From Clostridiales bacterium UBA4080 (GTDB lineage: Bacteria > Bacillota > Clostridia > Lachnospirales > Vallitaleaceae): DNA of 64,000 nt. The stretch's first letter is position 1; each line of letters starts with the position of its first letter. Positions 24,442 through 32,067 of this stretch are shown here, in pieces. The stretch is taken from the NCBI GenBank assembly GCA_002381865.1, contig DFYO01000055.1, forward strand, positions 1 through 64,000. Reading direction: 5' to 3'. Position numbers and translations under genes: made by a program. The notes beneath the pieces are model-generated. The model worked only from the letters and a program-made list of their open reading frames with translations. It made no database searches and was not told the origin of the DNA.

Positions 24442-27078
24442 TTATATTTGAGTTAGCAAAACTTCCTTAGCTTTTTTTAGAGCTTCATTAATTTTTTCAG
24501 GAACTTTTCCTCCTGCTTGTGCAAGATTTGGTTTTCCTCCACCTCCACCGCCAACTACCTTTGCAGTCTCGGATATGATCTTGCCAGCATGAACTCCTTT
24601 ATTAACCGCTGTATCTGAAGCCATAACAACTAGCTGAACTTGTCCGTTTATTTTACTTGCAAGAACAACTACTCCATTATTTAGCTTTTGTTTGAATTTG
24701 TCTCCCATATCTCTTAAACTGTTCATATCTATATCAGCAACAGATGCTGCTAAGAAATCTATATCTCCAATAGTTTCAACACTATCCATCAAATCATCTG
24801 CAGCACTTAAAGCTGCTTTTGATTTAAGCTTATCATTTTCGCTCTGAAGGGTTTTATTTTCTGCTAAAATACTATCAAGCTTTTGAATAATAAGTGATGG
24901 CTCAGCTTTAATCTTCTGAGATATAGCTTTGACTAATTCCTCTTGTTCTCTATAGTATCTAATTGCTGTATCTGCTGTAAATGCCTCAATTCTTCTAACT
25001 CCTGCAGCAACTCCATTTTCTGAAATAATTTTAAAAGTGGAAATATCACCTGTGTTTTTAAGATGAGTTCCTCCGCACAGCTCAATGCTATAGTCGCCCA
25101 TTCTTACAACTCTGACCGTAGCTCCGTATTTTTCACCAAATAATGCCATTGCACCTGCTTTTTTTGCTTGATCAACACTCATTTCCTCAACGATAACCTC
25201 TAATTCAGCCTCAATTTTATCATTAACCTCTTTTTCAACCTTTGAAAGCTCATCTTCAGTTAAAGGTGCAAAATGTGTAAAGTCAAATCTTAATCTATCA
25301 GCATTAACAAATGAACCTGCCTGCTCTACATGCTCTCCTAAAACATTTCTTAATGCTTTTTGAAGGAGATGTGTTGTACTATGATTTTTTGCAGTTGAAT
25401 GCCTTTGTTTAGAGTTAACAATTAAATTTACCTTGTCGTTAACCTTAACAAGGCCTTTCTTAACAATACCTATATGAGCAATTTTATTTCCTAGTACCTT
25501 ATTAACCTCTGTTATTAAAATCTCGCAAGTATCAGTTTTTATTATTCCAGAGTCAGCCGCTTGTCCTCCGCCTAACGCATAAAAAGGAGTTTGTTCAACG
25601 AATACACTAACCTTATCCCCTTGCTTAACGGTATCAACAATATCCTCTTCTGTAGCTAGCGCATTTATTACAGATTTGTATTCCAGATTATTATAGCCTA
25701 CAAATTCAGTGCTTAAAGATGCATCAAGTTTATTGTAAACTGTTTGCTTAGCACCCATATAATTGGTTTCTTCTCTAGCAGAACGAGCTCTTTCTCTTTG
25801 TTCATCCATTTCCTTTTTAAAAGCGTCCTTGTCGACTGTAATTCCTTGCTCTTCTAAAATTTCTACCGTTAAATCTAATGGAAAGCCATATGTGTCATAA
25901 AGCTTAAATGCTTGCTCACCTGATAACATCTTAGTTTTATTACTTTTCAAATCTTCAACATAGCTTTTCAATATTGAAAGTCCTTGATCTATCGTTTCGT
26001 CAAAACGTTCCTCTTCAATGCTAATTATTTTTAGGATATAGGCTTCTTTTTCTTTCAACTCACTATAAGCGTCTTTTGACGTTTCAATTACAATCTCAGC
26101 TAGCTTGGTAAGAAACTTACCCTCAATGCCTAGTAGCTTGCCATGTCTTGCTGCTCTTCTAAGCAATCTTCTAAGAACATATCCCCTGCCTTCATTTGAT
26201 GGTAAAATACCGTCAGAGGTCATAAAAGCAACAGATCGAATATGATCAGTAATTAATCTGATTGATACATCCTTTTTGCTATCTGATTTATACTCAACCT
26301 TAGCTATAGCACAAACCGCATCTCTAAGCGCCTTAATTGTATCAACATCAAATATAGAATCAACTCCCTGCATCATAACAGCAAGCCTTTCAAGTCCCAT
26401 ACCTGTATCAATATTAGGATTAGGCAAAGGTAAATATTGACCATCCTCAGTTTTATCAAATTGTGTAAATACTAAATTCCATACCTCAACAAATCTGTCG
26501 CAATCACATCCCACTTTACAATCAGGTGATCCGCAGCCAAATTTTTCTCCTCTGTCGAAATATATTTCCGAACAAGGTCCGCATGGCCCTGCTCCATGCT
26601 CCCAAAAATTGTCTTCCTTTCCCATTCTGACAATTTTATCCATAGGAACATTTGCCTTTTCATGCCAAATTTTTTCTGCTTCATCATCCTCCAGATATAC
26701 TGAAACATACAGAAGGTCCTTTGGTATTTCTAATACCTCAGTAAAAAATTCCCATGCCCAGACAATTGCCTCTTCTTTGAAATAATCTCCAAAGGAAAAA
26801 TTTCCAAGCATTTCAAAAAAAGTACCATGTCTTGCTGTTTTACCTACATTTTCTATATCCCCAGTTCTTATACACTTCTGGCAAGTTGTAACTCTCTTGC
26901 TTGGCGGTACCTCTTGACCAGTAAAATATGGCTTTAAAGGTGCCATTCCCGCATTTATTAATAATAAGCTCTTATCATTCTGCGGTACTAAAGGAAAGCT
27001 GTCCATTTTCAAATGCTCTTTGCTTTCAAAGAATTCTAAATACATTCTTCTTAAATCATTTAATCCATAATTTTTCAA
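24442..27078 (-). CDS. alaS: Alanyl-tRNA synthetase
   Basis: An 878-residue class II synthetase that charges tRNA-Ala. The catalytic domain shows FPLVPQNDKSLLLINAGMAP, ARHGTFFEMLGNFSFGDYF and NIDTGMGLERLA. The editing domain carries zinc ligands His566, His570 (HSTTH) and Cys668, His672 (CGGTH). The C-Ala domain ends with GGGGGGKPNLAQAGG. A Cys-rich insert (166-193) is also present. The start is TTG (27076-27078): GGAGG lies 7 nt upstream and the N-terminus then matches the family. A near-perfect promoter and a structured leader of about 195 nt precede it. Confidence 0.97.
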   Translation of the reverse strand: MKNYGLNDLRRMYLEFFESKEHLKMDSFPLVPQNDKSLLLINAGMAPLKPYFTGQEVPPSKRVTTCQKCIRTGDIENVGKTARHGTFFEMLGNFSFGDYFKEEAIVWAWEFFTEVLEIPKDLLYVSVYLEDDEAEKIWHEKANVPMDKIVRMGKEDNFWEHGAGPCGPCSEIYFDRGEKFGCGSPDCKVGCDCDRFVEVWNLVFTQFDKTEDGQYLPLPNPNIDTGMGLERLAVMMQGVDSIFDVDTIKALRDAVCAIAKVEYKSDSKKDVSIRLITDHIRSVAFMTSDGILPSNEGRGYVLRRLLRRAARHGKLLGIEGKFLTKLAEIVIETSKDAYSELKEKEAYILKIISIEEERFDETIDQGLSILKSYVEDLKSNKTKMLSGEQAFKLYDTYGFPLDLTVEILEEQGITVDKDAFKKEMDEQRERARSAREETNYMGAKQTVYNKLDASLSTEFVGYNNLEYKSVINALATEEDIVDTVKQGDKVSVFVEQTPFYALGGGQAADSGIIKTDTCEILITEVNKVLGNKIAHIGIVKKGLVKVNDKVNLIVNSKQRHSTAKNHSTTHLLQKALRNVLGEHVEQAGSFVNADRLRFDFTHFAPLTEDELSKVEKEVNDKIEAELEVIVEEMSVDQAKKAGAMALFGEKYGATVRVVRMGDYSIELCGGTHLKNTGDISTFKIISENGVAAGVRRIEAFTADTAIRYYREQEELVKAISQKIKAEPSLIIQKLDSILAENKTLQSENDKLKSKAALSAADDLMDSVETIGDIDFLAASVADIDMNSLRDMGDKFKQKLNNGVVVLASKINGQVQLVVMASDTAVNKGVHAGKIISETAKVVGGGGGGKPNLAQAGGKVPEKINEALKKAKEVLLTQI

Positions 27079-27193
27079 AATATTTCCTCCTGATATCTAA
27101 ACAAATATAATTTTATATCAATAACATCTGTCCTAATCTTTAGTTATACAAAGCATTGATTAGATAGTTAATTATTACTTTTATATGCGCTTA

Positions 27194-27268
27194 CAAATCA
27201 GTGGATGCCTGAACATCCACTGATTTGTTGAGTAAGTTATCCTGCTTATAATAGCAGAGGATTTACTC
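27194..27268 (-). promoter_or_regulatory. Structured 5' leader of alaS (not a T-box)
   Basis: Two adjacent helical elements start a few nt after the predicted transcription start. First, GAGTAA/TTACTC (27230-27235 with 27263-27268) encloses ATCC-TGCT/AGCA-GGAT with a 2-nt bulge. Second, a perfect 14-bp stem, CAAATCAGTGGATG with its complement (27194-27207 / 27214-27227), has a 6-nt loop. No T-run follows, so it is not an ordinary terminator. The conserved AGGGTGGNACCGCG of T-boxes is missing. It may be an attenuator, a protein- or ligand-binding element, or a stabilising 5' structure. Confidence 0.5.
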
Positions 27269-27279
27269 CATTCTTTAAA

Positions 27280-27308
27280 ATTATAATGAAACTAGAGGTT
27301 TTTGTCAA
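27280..27308 (-). promoter_or_regulatory. Consensus promoter of alaS
   Basis: -35 TTGACA (27303-27308) and -10 TATAAT (27280-27285) are both perfect and 17 bp apart. The predicted start near 27273 gives a leader of about 195 nt. Confidence 0.85.
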
Positions 27309-27379
27309 TGAATCATAAAAAAGAATTAAAGGGATTTGCATTAATTACAAAACATATTTATATACTTATTCCTTTAAAC

Positions 27380-27411
27380 AAAAATGGTGCATGAACTTTT
27401 GTCCATGCATC
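27380..27411 (-). terminator. Terminator of sigI-rsgI
   Basis: On the minus strand GATGCATGGAC (27401-27411) and GTTCATGCACC (27386-27396) pair with one mismatch and one G-T, loop AAAA, followed by ATTTTTG. It lies about 50 bp past the rsgI stop. With the alaS promoter and leader it accounts for most of the 383-bp gene-free stretch 27079-27461; I see nothing else there. Confidence 0.65.
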
Positions 27412-27461
27412 ATTAATAAAAGGAGTATAGAAGCAGATTTTGCATAATATTATTAATAAAT

Positions 27462-28625
27462 TTAATCCTCAGTTTCAGCTTCAGTTGTAGCTTCAGTTGT
27501 AGCTTCAGTTGTAGCTTCAGTTGTGTCACTTAAGGATGGTTCTGTAGTTGGCTGTTGGTTTTTATTCATAAGCGAATTGCCTTTGTTCTGTTTTGGGTCT
27601 ACTGGTTTATTAGGATTATCAGTTTTTTCTACCTTTCTTTCTGTTTTCCTTTCGGTAATCCTCTCTGTACTTGCATCAGTTGAATTATGTGTGCTTTCAG
27701 TAATCCTTTCAGTTTTTCTTTCTGTAACTCGTTCAGTACTGCTTTCAACTGACTTTTTATATTCTTTGTTGTCCAATCTTTCTTGTTTTCTTTTGTTGAT
27801 CTCATTGATTTTCATTTCTTGAATTTCTTCTTTTGTAATCTCATCATCAAAAAACTTCAGCACCTCATATTTTCCTAATGATAATCCTTGAGATTTAGCT
27901 GCTCTGTATTCGCCTTCTGTTCCTTTTTCATACATAAATTCATAGTGAGCTCTTTTTCTTTCAATAAATTTTTTAATAATTAAATCCGTTTTATCCTCTT
28001 CATCATCTTCTTTCTCTTCTGTAGTTACTTGAGTAGACTCTTGAGTGCTTTCTGAAGTAGTAGTTTCTGCTGAAGTATCTTCAGTTGCTGATTCTGTTGT
28101 AATCTCAGTTGTTGTAGCTGACTCTGTAGTTTCTTCTTCGGCATCCAGCTTTGTTTTAGAAATAAGAACTGCACCGTCCTCTAATAAATATCCTTTTGCT
28201 TCTGAATTTGCGATAATCGCCTCTAAAACCGAATCTAAATCCTTTCCTATCATATCTTCCGTAATAATCTCTTTTGCATCATCATTTAATGCATTTATTT
28301 CCAGCACGATATTATCCTTATCTACAAAAATTTCCAGACTTGGATTAATGTCAACAGTAATTACTGCATAAGCTTTAGCGCTAACCTGTGAAGCTGGACT
28401 TAATGGTAACATAGTAGCAATTAATACAGCGATTAATAGCGAGGCAGCTAAAGCTCCCCATTTAATGAATTGTTTGTTTGTCATTAAATATTCATCTCCT
28501 TTAAAAAAATAAATTTGTTGTCCTTCTTTAATACCTGACTTAAGCTTAATTTTATGTATTGTGGATTGTTCAGACATAACAAGTGCATACTTTTCTTTTA
28601 GTTTAAGAACTACTCCTTTTGTCAT
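27462..28625 (-). CDS. rsgI: Anti-sigma-I factor RsgI with Thr/Glu-rich extracellular tail
   Basis: A 387-residue single-pass membrane anti-sigma factor paired with SigI. Residues 1-50 form the RsgI N-terminal domain (TKGVVLKLKEKYALVMSEQS), which binds SigI. A membrane helix (GALAASLLIAVLIATMLPL) follows. The extracytoplasmic juxtamembrane domain contains AVITVDINPSLEIFVDKDN, the conserved region linked with self-cleavage in this family. The rest is low complexity: Thr/Ser/Glu-rich spacers, STERVTERKTERITES-type peptide repeats, and a final TEAT repeat array. No carbohydrate-binding module is present. In B. subtilis the disordered tail of RsgI is needed for wall homeostasis sensing; the same is inferred here. 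AAGGAGG precedes the ATG, 19 bp after sigI. Confidence 0.88.
   Translation of the reverse strand: MTKGVVLKLKEKYALVMSEQSTIHKIKLKSGIKEGQQIYFFKGDEYLMTNKQFIKWGALAASLLIAVLIATMLPLSPASQVSAKAYAVITVDINPSLEIFVDKDNIVLEINALNDDAKEIITEDMIGKDLDSVLEAIIANSEAKGYLLEDGAVLISKTKLDAEEETTESATTTEITTESATEDTSAETTTSESTQESTQVTTEEKEDDEEDKTDLIIKKFIERKRAHYEFMYEKGTEGEYRAAKSQGLSLGKYEVLKFFDDEITKEEIQEMKINEINKRKQERLDNKEYKKSVESSTERVTERKTERITESTHNSTDASTERITERKTERKVEKTDNPNKPVDPKQNKGNSLMNKNQQPTTEPSLSDTTEATTEATTEATTEAETED
27478..27525. repeat. 12-bp tandem repeat, four copies, in rsgI
   Basis: The unit GCTTCAGTTGTA (plus strand) is repeated four times head to tail at 27478-27489, 27490-27501, 27502-27513 and 27514-27525, the last with one change. 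It encodes the TEAT peptide repeat near the RsgI C-terminus. Being in-frame and near-identical, it is prone to copy-number change by slippage. Confidence 0.9.
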
Positions 28626-28644
28626 AGTTTCGCCTCCTTGTTTT

Positions 28645-29253
28645 TTATTCTATCTTTTGAATCACAGAAGAAATATTATATTTATATGCAATTATAATTG
28701 AAATAATAGTAAATTTATGTCTTTTAAGAATTTTTTTTGAAAAATTATATCTAGTAATTATTTCAGTAATTGGCAGTCTTTTTGTAGCAAATAATCTATT
28801 GACAATATCTTCATCCTTTGCTAAATCTGATGCTAGCTTAAATACGTTATTCCTAGATTCTTTGTGTTTTGGGGAATATTTAAAAAGCATTTCAAAATCA
28901 ATTGAAAATAAAGCTAGTTGCTTTTCGTAATACTCGAGCTCTTGCCTAAGTATTGAATCCTCTTCAAAGCTCTGATTATCGGGCACATCCGCCATGTCGA
29001 AAGAAACTGTCAATATTTTATTGTTTTTTCTTGAGTTATCAATCAATCTGTTTGTTATTACTTTTTTTGAGTATGAATAAAAGTTACACTTTTCTTCTTT
29101 AAAGTTATTCATAGCATCATAAAAAGCTTCTAATGCTATGCTTAATTCCTCGCTGTTTTCTATTTCCACATACCTATTAGTGTAATCAGCAACTGTTTTT
29201 ACTATAAAAGGCATATGCTTATTTATGAATTCATCTGATGGGTCAAATTCCAT
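28645..29253 (-). CDS. sigI: RNA polymerase sigma factor SigI
   Basis: A 202-residue SigI-type sigma factor, partner of the RsgI encoded 19 bp downstream. The N-terminal region NKHMPFIVKTVADYTNRYVE and ALEAFYDAMNNFKEEKCNF with YSYSKKVITNRLIDNSRK is the SigI form of region 2. The C-terminal half contains SPKHKESRNNVFKLASDLA and a DNA-binding helix region RYNFSKKILKRHKFTIIS. SigI controls wall, heat or polysaccharide-related genes in other Firmicutes; targets here are unknown. TTGGAGGG precedes the ATG. Confidence 0.88.
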   Translation of the reverse strand: MEFDPSDEFINKHMPFIVKTVADYTNRYVEIENSEELSIALEAFYDAMNNFKEEKCNFYSYSKKVITNRLIDNSRKNNKILTVSFDMADVPDNQSFEEDSILRQELEYYEKQLALFSIDFEMLFKYSPKHKESRNNVFKLASDLAKDEDIVNRLFATKRLPITEIITRYNFSKKILKRHKFTIISIIIAYKYNISSVIQKIE

Positions 29254-29274
29254 TTTTTTCCCTCCAAGTATGTC

Positions 29275-29301
29275 GACTACTCTTATATAAAATACGTAGT
29301 C
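29275..29301. repeat. Inverted repeat just before sigI
   Basis: GACTAC and GTAGTC arms of 6 bp flank 15 AT-rich bases, about 20 bp upstream of the sigI start. It may be an operator or leader hairpin. The nearby minus-strand text GGTCCC (about 29316-29321) could be a SigI-type -35, but I cannot confirm this. Confidence 0.35.
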
Positions 29302-29333
29302 ATTTTTATTTATTGGGACCTTTTCTTAATACT

Positions 29334-29363
29334 ATTATAAATAATTAATAGCTATATGTCTAA
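29334..29363 (-). promoter_or_regulatory. Putative sigma-A promoter of sigI-rsgI
   Basis: -10 TATAAT (29334-29339) with -35 TTAGAC (29358-29363), 18 bp apart, about 80 bp before sigI. The -10 is perfect and the -35 weak. Confidence 0.45.
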
Positions 29364-29474
29364 ATATATTAATAATAAACATTATGCTCCTAAAAACGAA
29401 AAATTACGTTTATGGTAAGCTTGCGTAAACCTCCAAGAAGCTATGAAAAGCATACCCTATATCTTAAAAACAGC

Positions 29475-29517
29475 TAAAAAAAGCAAAAAAAGAAACTGCC
29501 ACACATTTGTATAACAG
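29475..29517 (-). terminator. Terminator of the miaB-hfq-lyase unit
   Basis: On the minus strand CTGTTATAC and GTGTGGCAG form a 9-10 bp stem with several G-T pairs and a 4-nt loop, followed by TTTCTTTTTTTGCTTTTTTT. It lies about 25 bp past the lyase-family stop. Confidence 0.7.
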
Positions 29518-29542
29518 CCTCATTCATTATCTTGCTCATATT

Positions 29543-30823
29543 TTATTTAAGTCGAACTATTTTTTTTGACACCATTTTTTCGAGTGCCATCATGGCTCCT
29601 AGCTTTGCATGATTAAAGGTTAGGCCTCCTTGACAAAAAACAGTATATGGCGGCTTCATAGGTGCATCCGCACTCAGCTCAATTGAGGAGCCTTGAACAA
29701 AAGTACCTGCTGCCATTATAACCTCAGCATCGTACCCAGGCATTGCCCACGGTGTCGGAGAAACAAAGCTGTCAACCGGTGCTGCCGCTTGTATTCCTTC
29801 GCAAAAAGCTATAACAGCCTCTTTAGCATCTAGATTAATTGCCTGGACTATATCATATCTCTCATCGTCTTTTTTTGGAAAAGTCTTATAGCCAAGCTTT
29901 TCAAACACCCCTGCTGTAAATACAGCTCCTTTTACAGCCCCTGCAACTACCTCTGGAGCCATAAATAATCCTTGGAAAAATGGCTGATTAAGCCCAAGAG
30001 TTGCTCCCACTTCTCTGCCAAGTCCTGGCGAAGTCAGCCTATTTGCAGCTGCTTCAATATACTCATCCTTGCCTGCAATATATCCTCCTATTGGTGCAAG
30101 TCCGCCTCCAATATTTTTAATTAAAGAACCAACTACCATATCTGCTCCTACATCTGAAGGCTCGTTTTTTTCAACAAATTCTCCATAGCAATTATCTACC
30201 ATACATATAATTCTAGGATTAATAAACTTAATAAAACTAATAAGCTCTTTTATTTGAGTTACTGATAATGTTGGTCTAAGGGAATAGCCCTTAGATCTTT
30301 GAATAGTTACAAGCTTGGTTTTTTTATTAATTGCTTTTCTAATCGAATCAAAATCAAAGCCTCCATCTTGCGTTAGCTCGGTTTGATTATAGGTAATACC
30401 ATATTCAGCAAGAGAACCCGGAGTTTTTCTTATCCCAATTACTCCCTCCAATGTATCATAAGGCTTTCCTACAGGTGATAGCACTTCATCTCCTGGTCTT
30501 AGGTTTCCTGATAAAGCTACTGTAAGTGCATGTGTTCCTGATATAAGCTGTGGCCTGACAAGCGCCGCTTCCGTATTAAAAACATCTGCATATACCGCCT
30601 CAAGCGTATCTCTTCCCAAATCATTGTAGCCATATCCCGTTGTTGCGGCAAAATGAATGTCACTTACTCTGTTTTTTTGCATTGCTGCAATAACCTTGAG
30701 CTGATTATACTCAGAAATATTTTCAATGCTCTTAAATTTTTCAGTTAGTTCTGCTTCTATCCCTTTACAAAAATCAAACACCTCATTTGAGATGTTTAAC
30801 TTTGAATACATATTATACTGCAT
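29543..30823 (-). CDS. Methionine gamma-lyase family PLP protein (aluminium-resistance family)
   Basis: A 426-residue fold-type I PLP enzyme of the family annotated as aluminium resistance or methionine gamma-lyase-like (B. subtilis YnbB). Motifs: FAATTGYGYNDLGRDTLEAV, ALVRPQLISGTHALTVALSG, CMVDNCYGEFVE (the Asp that holds the PLP ring) and the lysine in VGSLIKNIGGGLAPIGGYIA. Its substrate is not established; both names come from weak links. It starts right after the hfq stop and is likely co-translated with it. The hfq neighbourhood is common in Clostridia. Confidence 0.87.
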   Translation of the reverse strand: MQYNMYSKLNISNEVFDFCKGIEAELTEKFKSIENISEYNQLKVIAAMQKNRVSDIHFAATTGYGYNDLGRDTLEAVYADVFNTEAALVRPQLISGTHALTVALSGNLRPGDEVLSPVGKPYDTLEGVIGIRKTPGSLAEYGITYNQTELTQDGGFDFDSIRKAINKKTKLVTIQRSKGYSLRPTLSVTQIKELISFIKFINPRIICMVDNCYGEFVEKNEPSDVGADMVVGSLIKNIGGGLAPIGGYIAGKDEYIEAAANRLTSPGLGREVGATLGLNQPFFQGLFMAPEVVAGAVKGAVFTAGVFEKLGYKTFPKKDDERYDIVQAINLDAKEAVIAFCEGIQAAAPVDSFVSPTPWAMPGYDAEVIMAAGTFVQGSSIELSADAPMKPPYTVFCQGGLTFNHAKLGAMMALEKMVSKKIVRLK

Positions 30824-31066
30824 TTAATACATTCCCTCGCGTTCTTCCACCATCAACTGCACCTCTTTTGAAGGAATTATAGTTGATATAGCATGTTTAT
30901 AAATCATCTGTTGTTTGCCCTCGGTCTCTAAAATAACAATAAAGTTATCAAAGCCTCTGACAATTCCCTTTAGCTGAAACCCATTTGTTAAATAAATCAA
31001 TATCGAGGTTTTGTCTTTTCTAACTTGATTTAAAAATACATCTTGCAAGTTGATTGCTTTACTCAT
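30824..31066 (-). CDS. hfq: RNA chaperone Hfq
   Basis: An 80-residue Sm-like RNA-binding protein that forms hexameric rings and assists small-RNA pairing. The Sm1 motif is NLQDVFLNQVRKDKTSILIY with LTNGFQLKGIVRGFDNFIVI, and the Sm2 motif is MIYKHAISTIIP, matching the usual YKHAIST. The start has AAGGGGG upstream. The order miaA-hfq is conserved across many bacteria. Confidence 0.96.
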   Translation of the reverse strand: MSKAINLQDVFLNQVRKDKTSILIYLTNGFQLKGIVRGFDNFIVILETEGKQQMIYKHAISTIIPSKEVQLMVEEREGMY

Positions 31067-31116
31067 TCATTTTTCCCCCTTAATTGAACTTTTAAATATA
31101 TGTTATATACATTCTA

Positions 31117-32058
31117 TTACATTTTTCTAATTTCTTCAATATCTTTTATTATTTTAGGTAAAATATTTTCATTTTTAAACTGATATTCCTCTAGATTTAG
31201 CCAAATAACGTTTTTTTCTCTTCTAAACCAGGTTAGCTGTCTTTTTGCAAAGTGTCTGGTGTCTCTTTTAATAATATTTATGCAATGTTCAAAACTATAT
31301 TCACCATATATTGCATCAATTGTTTCTTTATATCCTAATCCCTGCATTGAAATCATATCCTTGGTATAACCCCTTTCAAGCAAACCTCTGACTTCTTTTT
31401 CAAGACCTTGTTCAAACATAATATCTACTCTCGAATCAATTCGTCTATAAAGAAGCTCTCTATCCATATTTAAAACATAAAACAAAAGCTTGTATGGACT
31501 TTCTTTTTCTCTTTCAGCCAAATTATGCTCAGATATTTTTTTGCCCGTCTGTTTGTAGTATTCTAAAGCCCTGATTATTCTTTTAGTATTATTTATATGT
31601 ATTTTTTCTGATGACTGGGGGTCAAGCTTTTTAAGCATTTCAAAAAGCAAAGTATTATTTTCTGCTGCCAGCTTTGTTAGATAATCTCTGTATTCTGTAT
31701 CTGTCGAGGTTTCTTGAAAATCAATATCATAAGCAACTGCTTGAATATAAAAACCTGTACCTCCTGCAATGATAGGTATTTTGCCCTTAGAATATATTTC
31801 TTCAATTGCCTCTTTTGCTAATTTTTGAAATATATTAACATTAAAGGGCTCGTCAGGCTCTAATATGTCAATCAAATGATGTATTATTCCATCCATTTCT
31901 TGTTTAGTTATTTTAGCCGTTCCAATATCCATGCCTTTATAAACCTGCATTGAATCCGCCGAAATTATTTCTCCGTTTATTTTCTTTGCTAGCTCTACTG
32001 ATAAACTTGATTTTCCAGATGCAGTTGGCCCAGCAATTACTATTAATGGTTTTTTCAT
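31117..32058 (-). CDS. miaA: tRNA dimethylallyltransferase MiaA
   Basis: A 313-residue enzyme that adds a dimethylallyl group to A37 of tRNAs reading UNN codons. The P-loop is VIAGPTASGKSSLSVELA; then ISADSMQVYKGMDIGTAK, HHLIDILEPDEPFNV, IIAGGTGFYIQA and the late MQGLGYKE and DTRHFAKRQLTWFRRE. Its product is the substrate of MiaB, encoded upstream in the same run. It begins 9 bp after mutL. Confidence 0.97.
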   Translation of the reverse strand: MKKPLIVIAGPTASGKSSLSVELAKKINGEIISADSMQVYKGMDIGTAKITKQEMDGIIHHLIDILEPDEPFNVNIFQKLAKEAIEEIYSKGKIPIIAGGTGFYIQAVAYDIDFQETSTDTEYRDYLTKLAAENNTLLFEMLKKLDPQSSEKIHINNTKRIIRALEYYKQTGKKISEHNLAEREKESPYKLLFYVLNMDRELLYRRIDSRVDIMFEQGLEKEVRGLLERGYTKDMISMQGLGYKETIDAIYGEYSFEHCINIIKRDTRHFAKRQLTWFRREKNVIWLNLEEYQFKNENILPKIIKDIEEIRKM

Positions 32059-32067
32059 TTATTGCTC

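Noticed and set aside
27079..27461. T-box riboswitch upstream of alaS
   Set aside because: No AGGGTGGNACCGCG-like sequence and no terminator/antiterminator pair before the start codon.
28045..28371. Plus-strand frame opposite rsgI, Ser/Val-rich
   Set aside because: It is a complement artefact of the Thr/Glu-rich rsgI coding sequence, with no ribosome site or family match.
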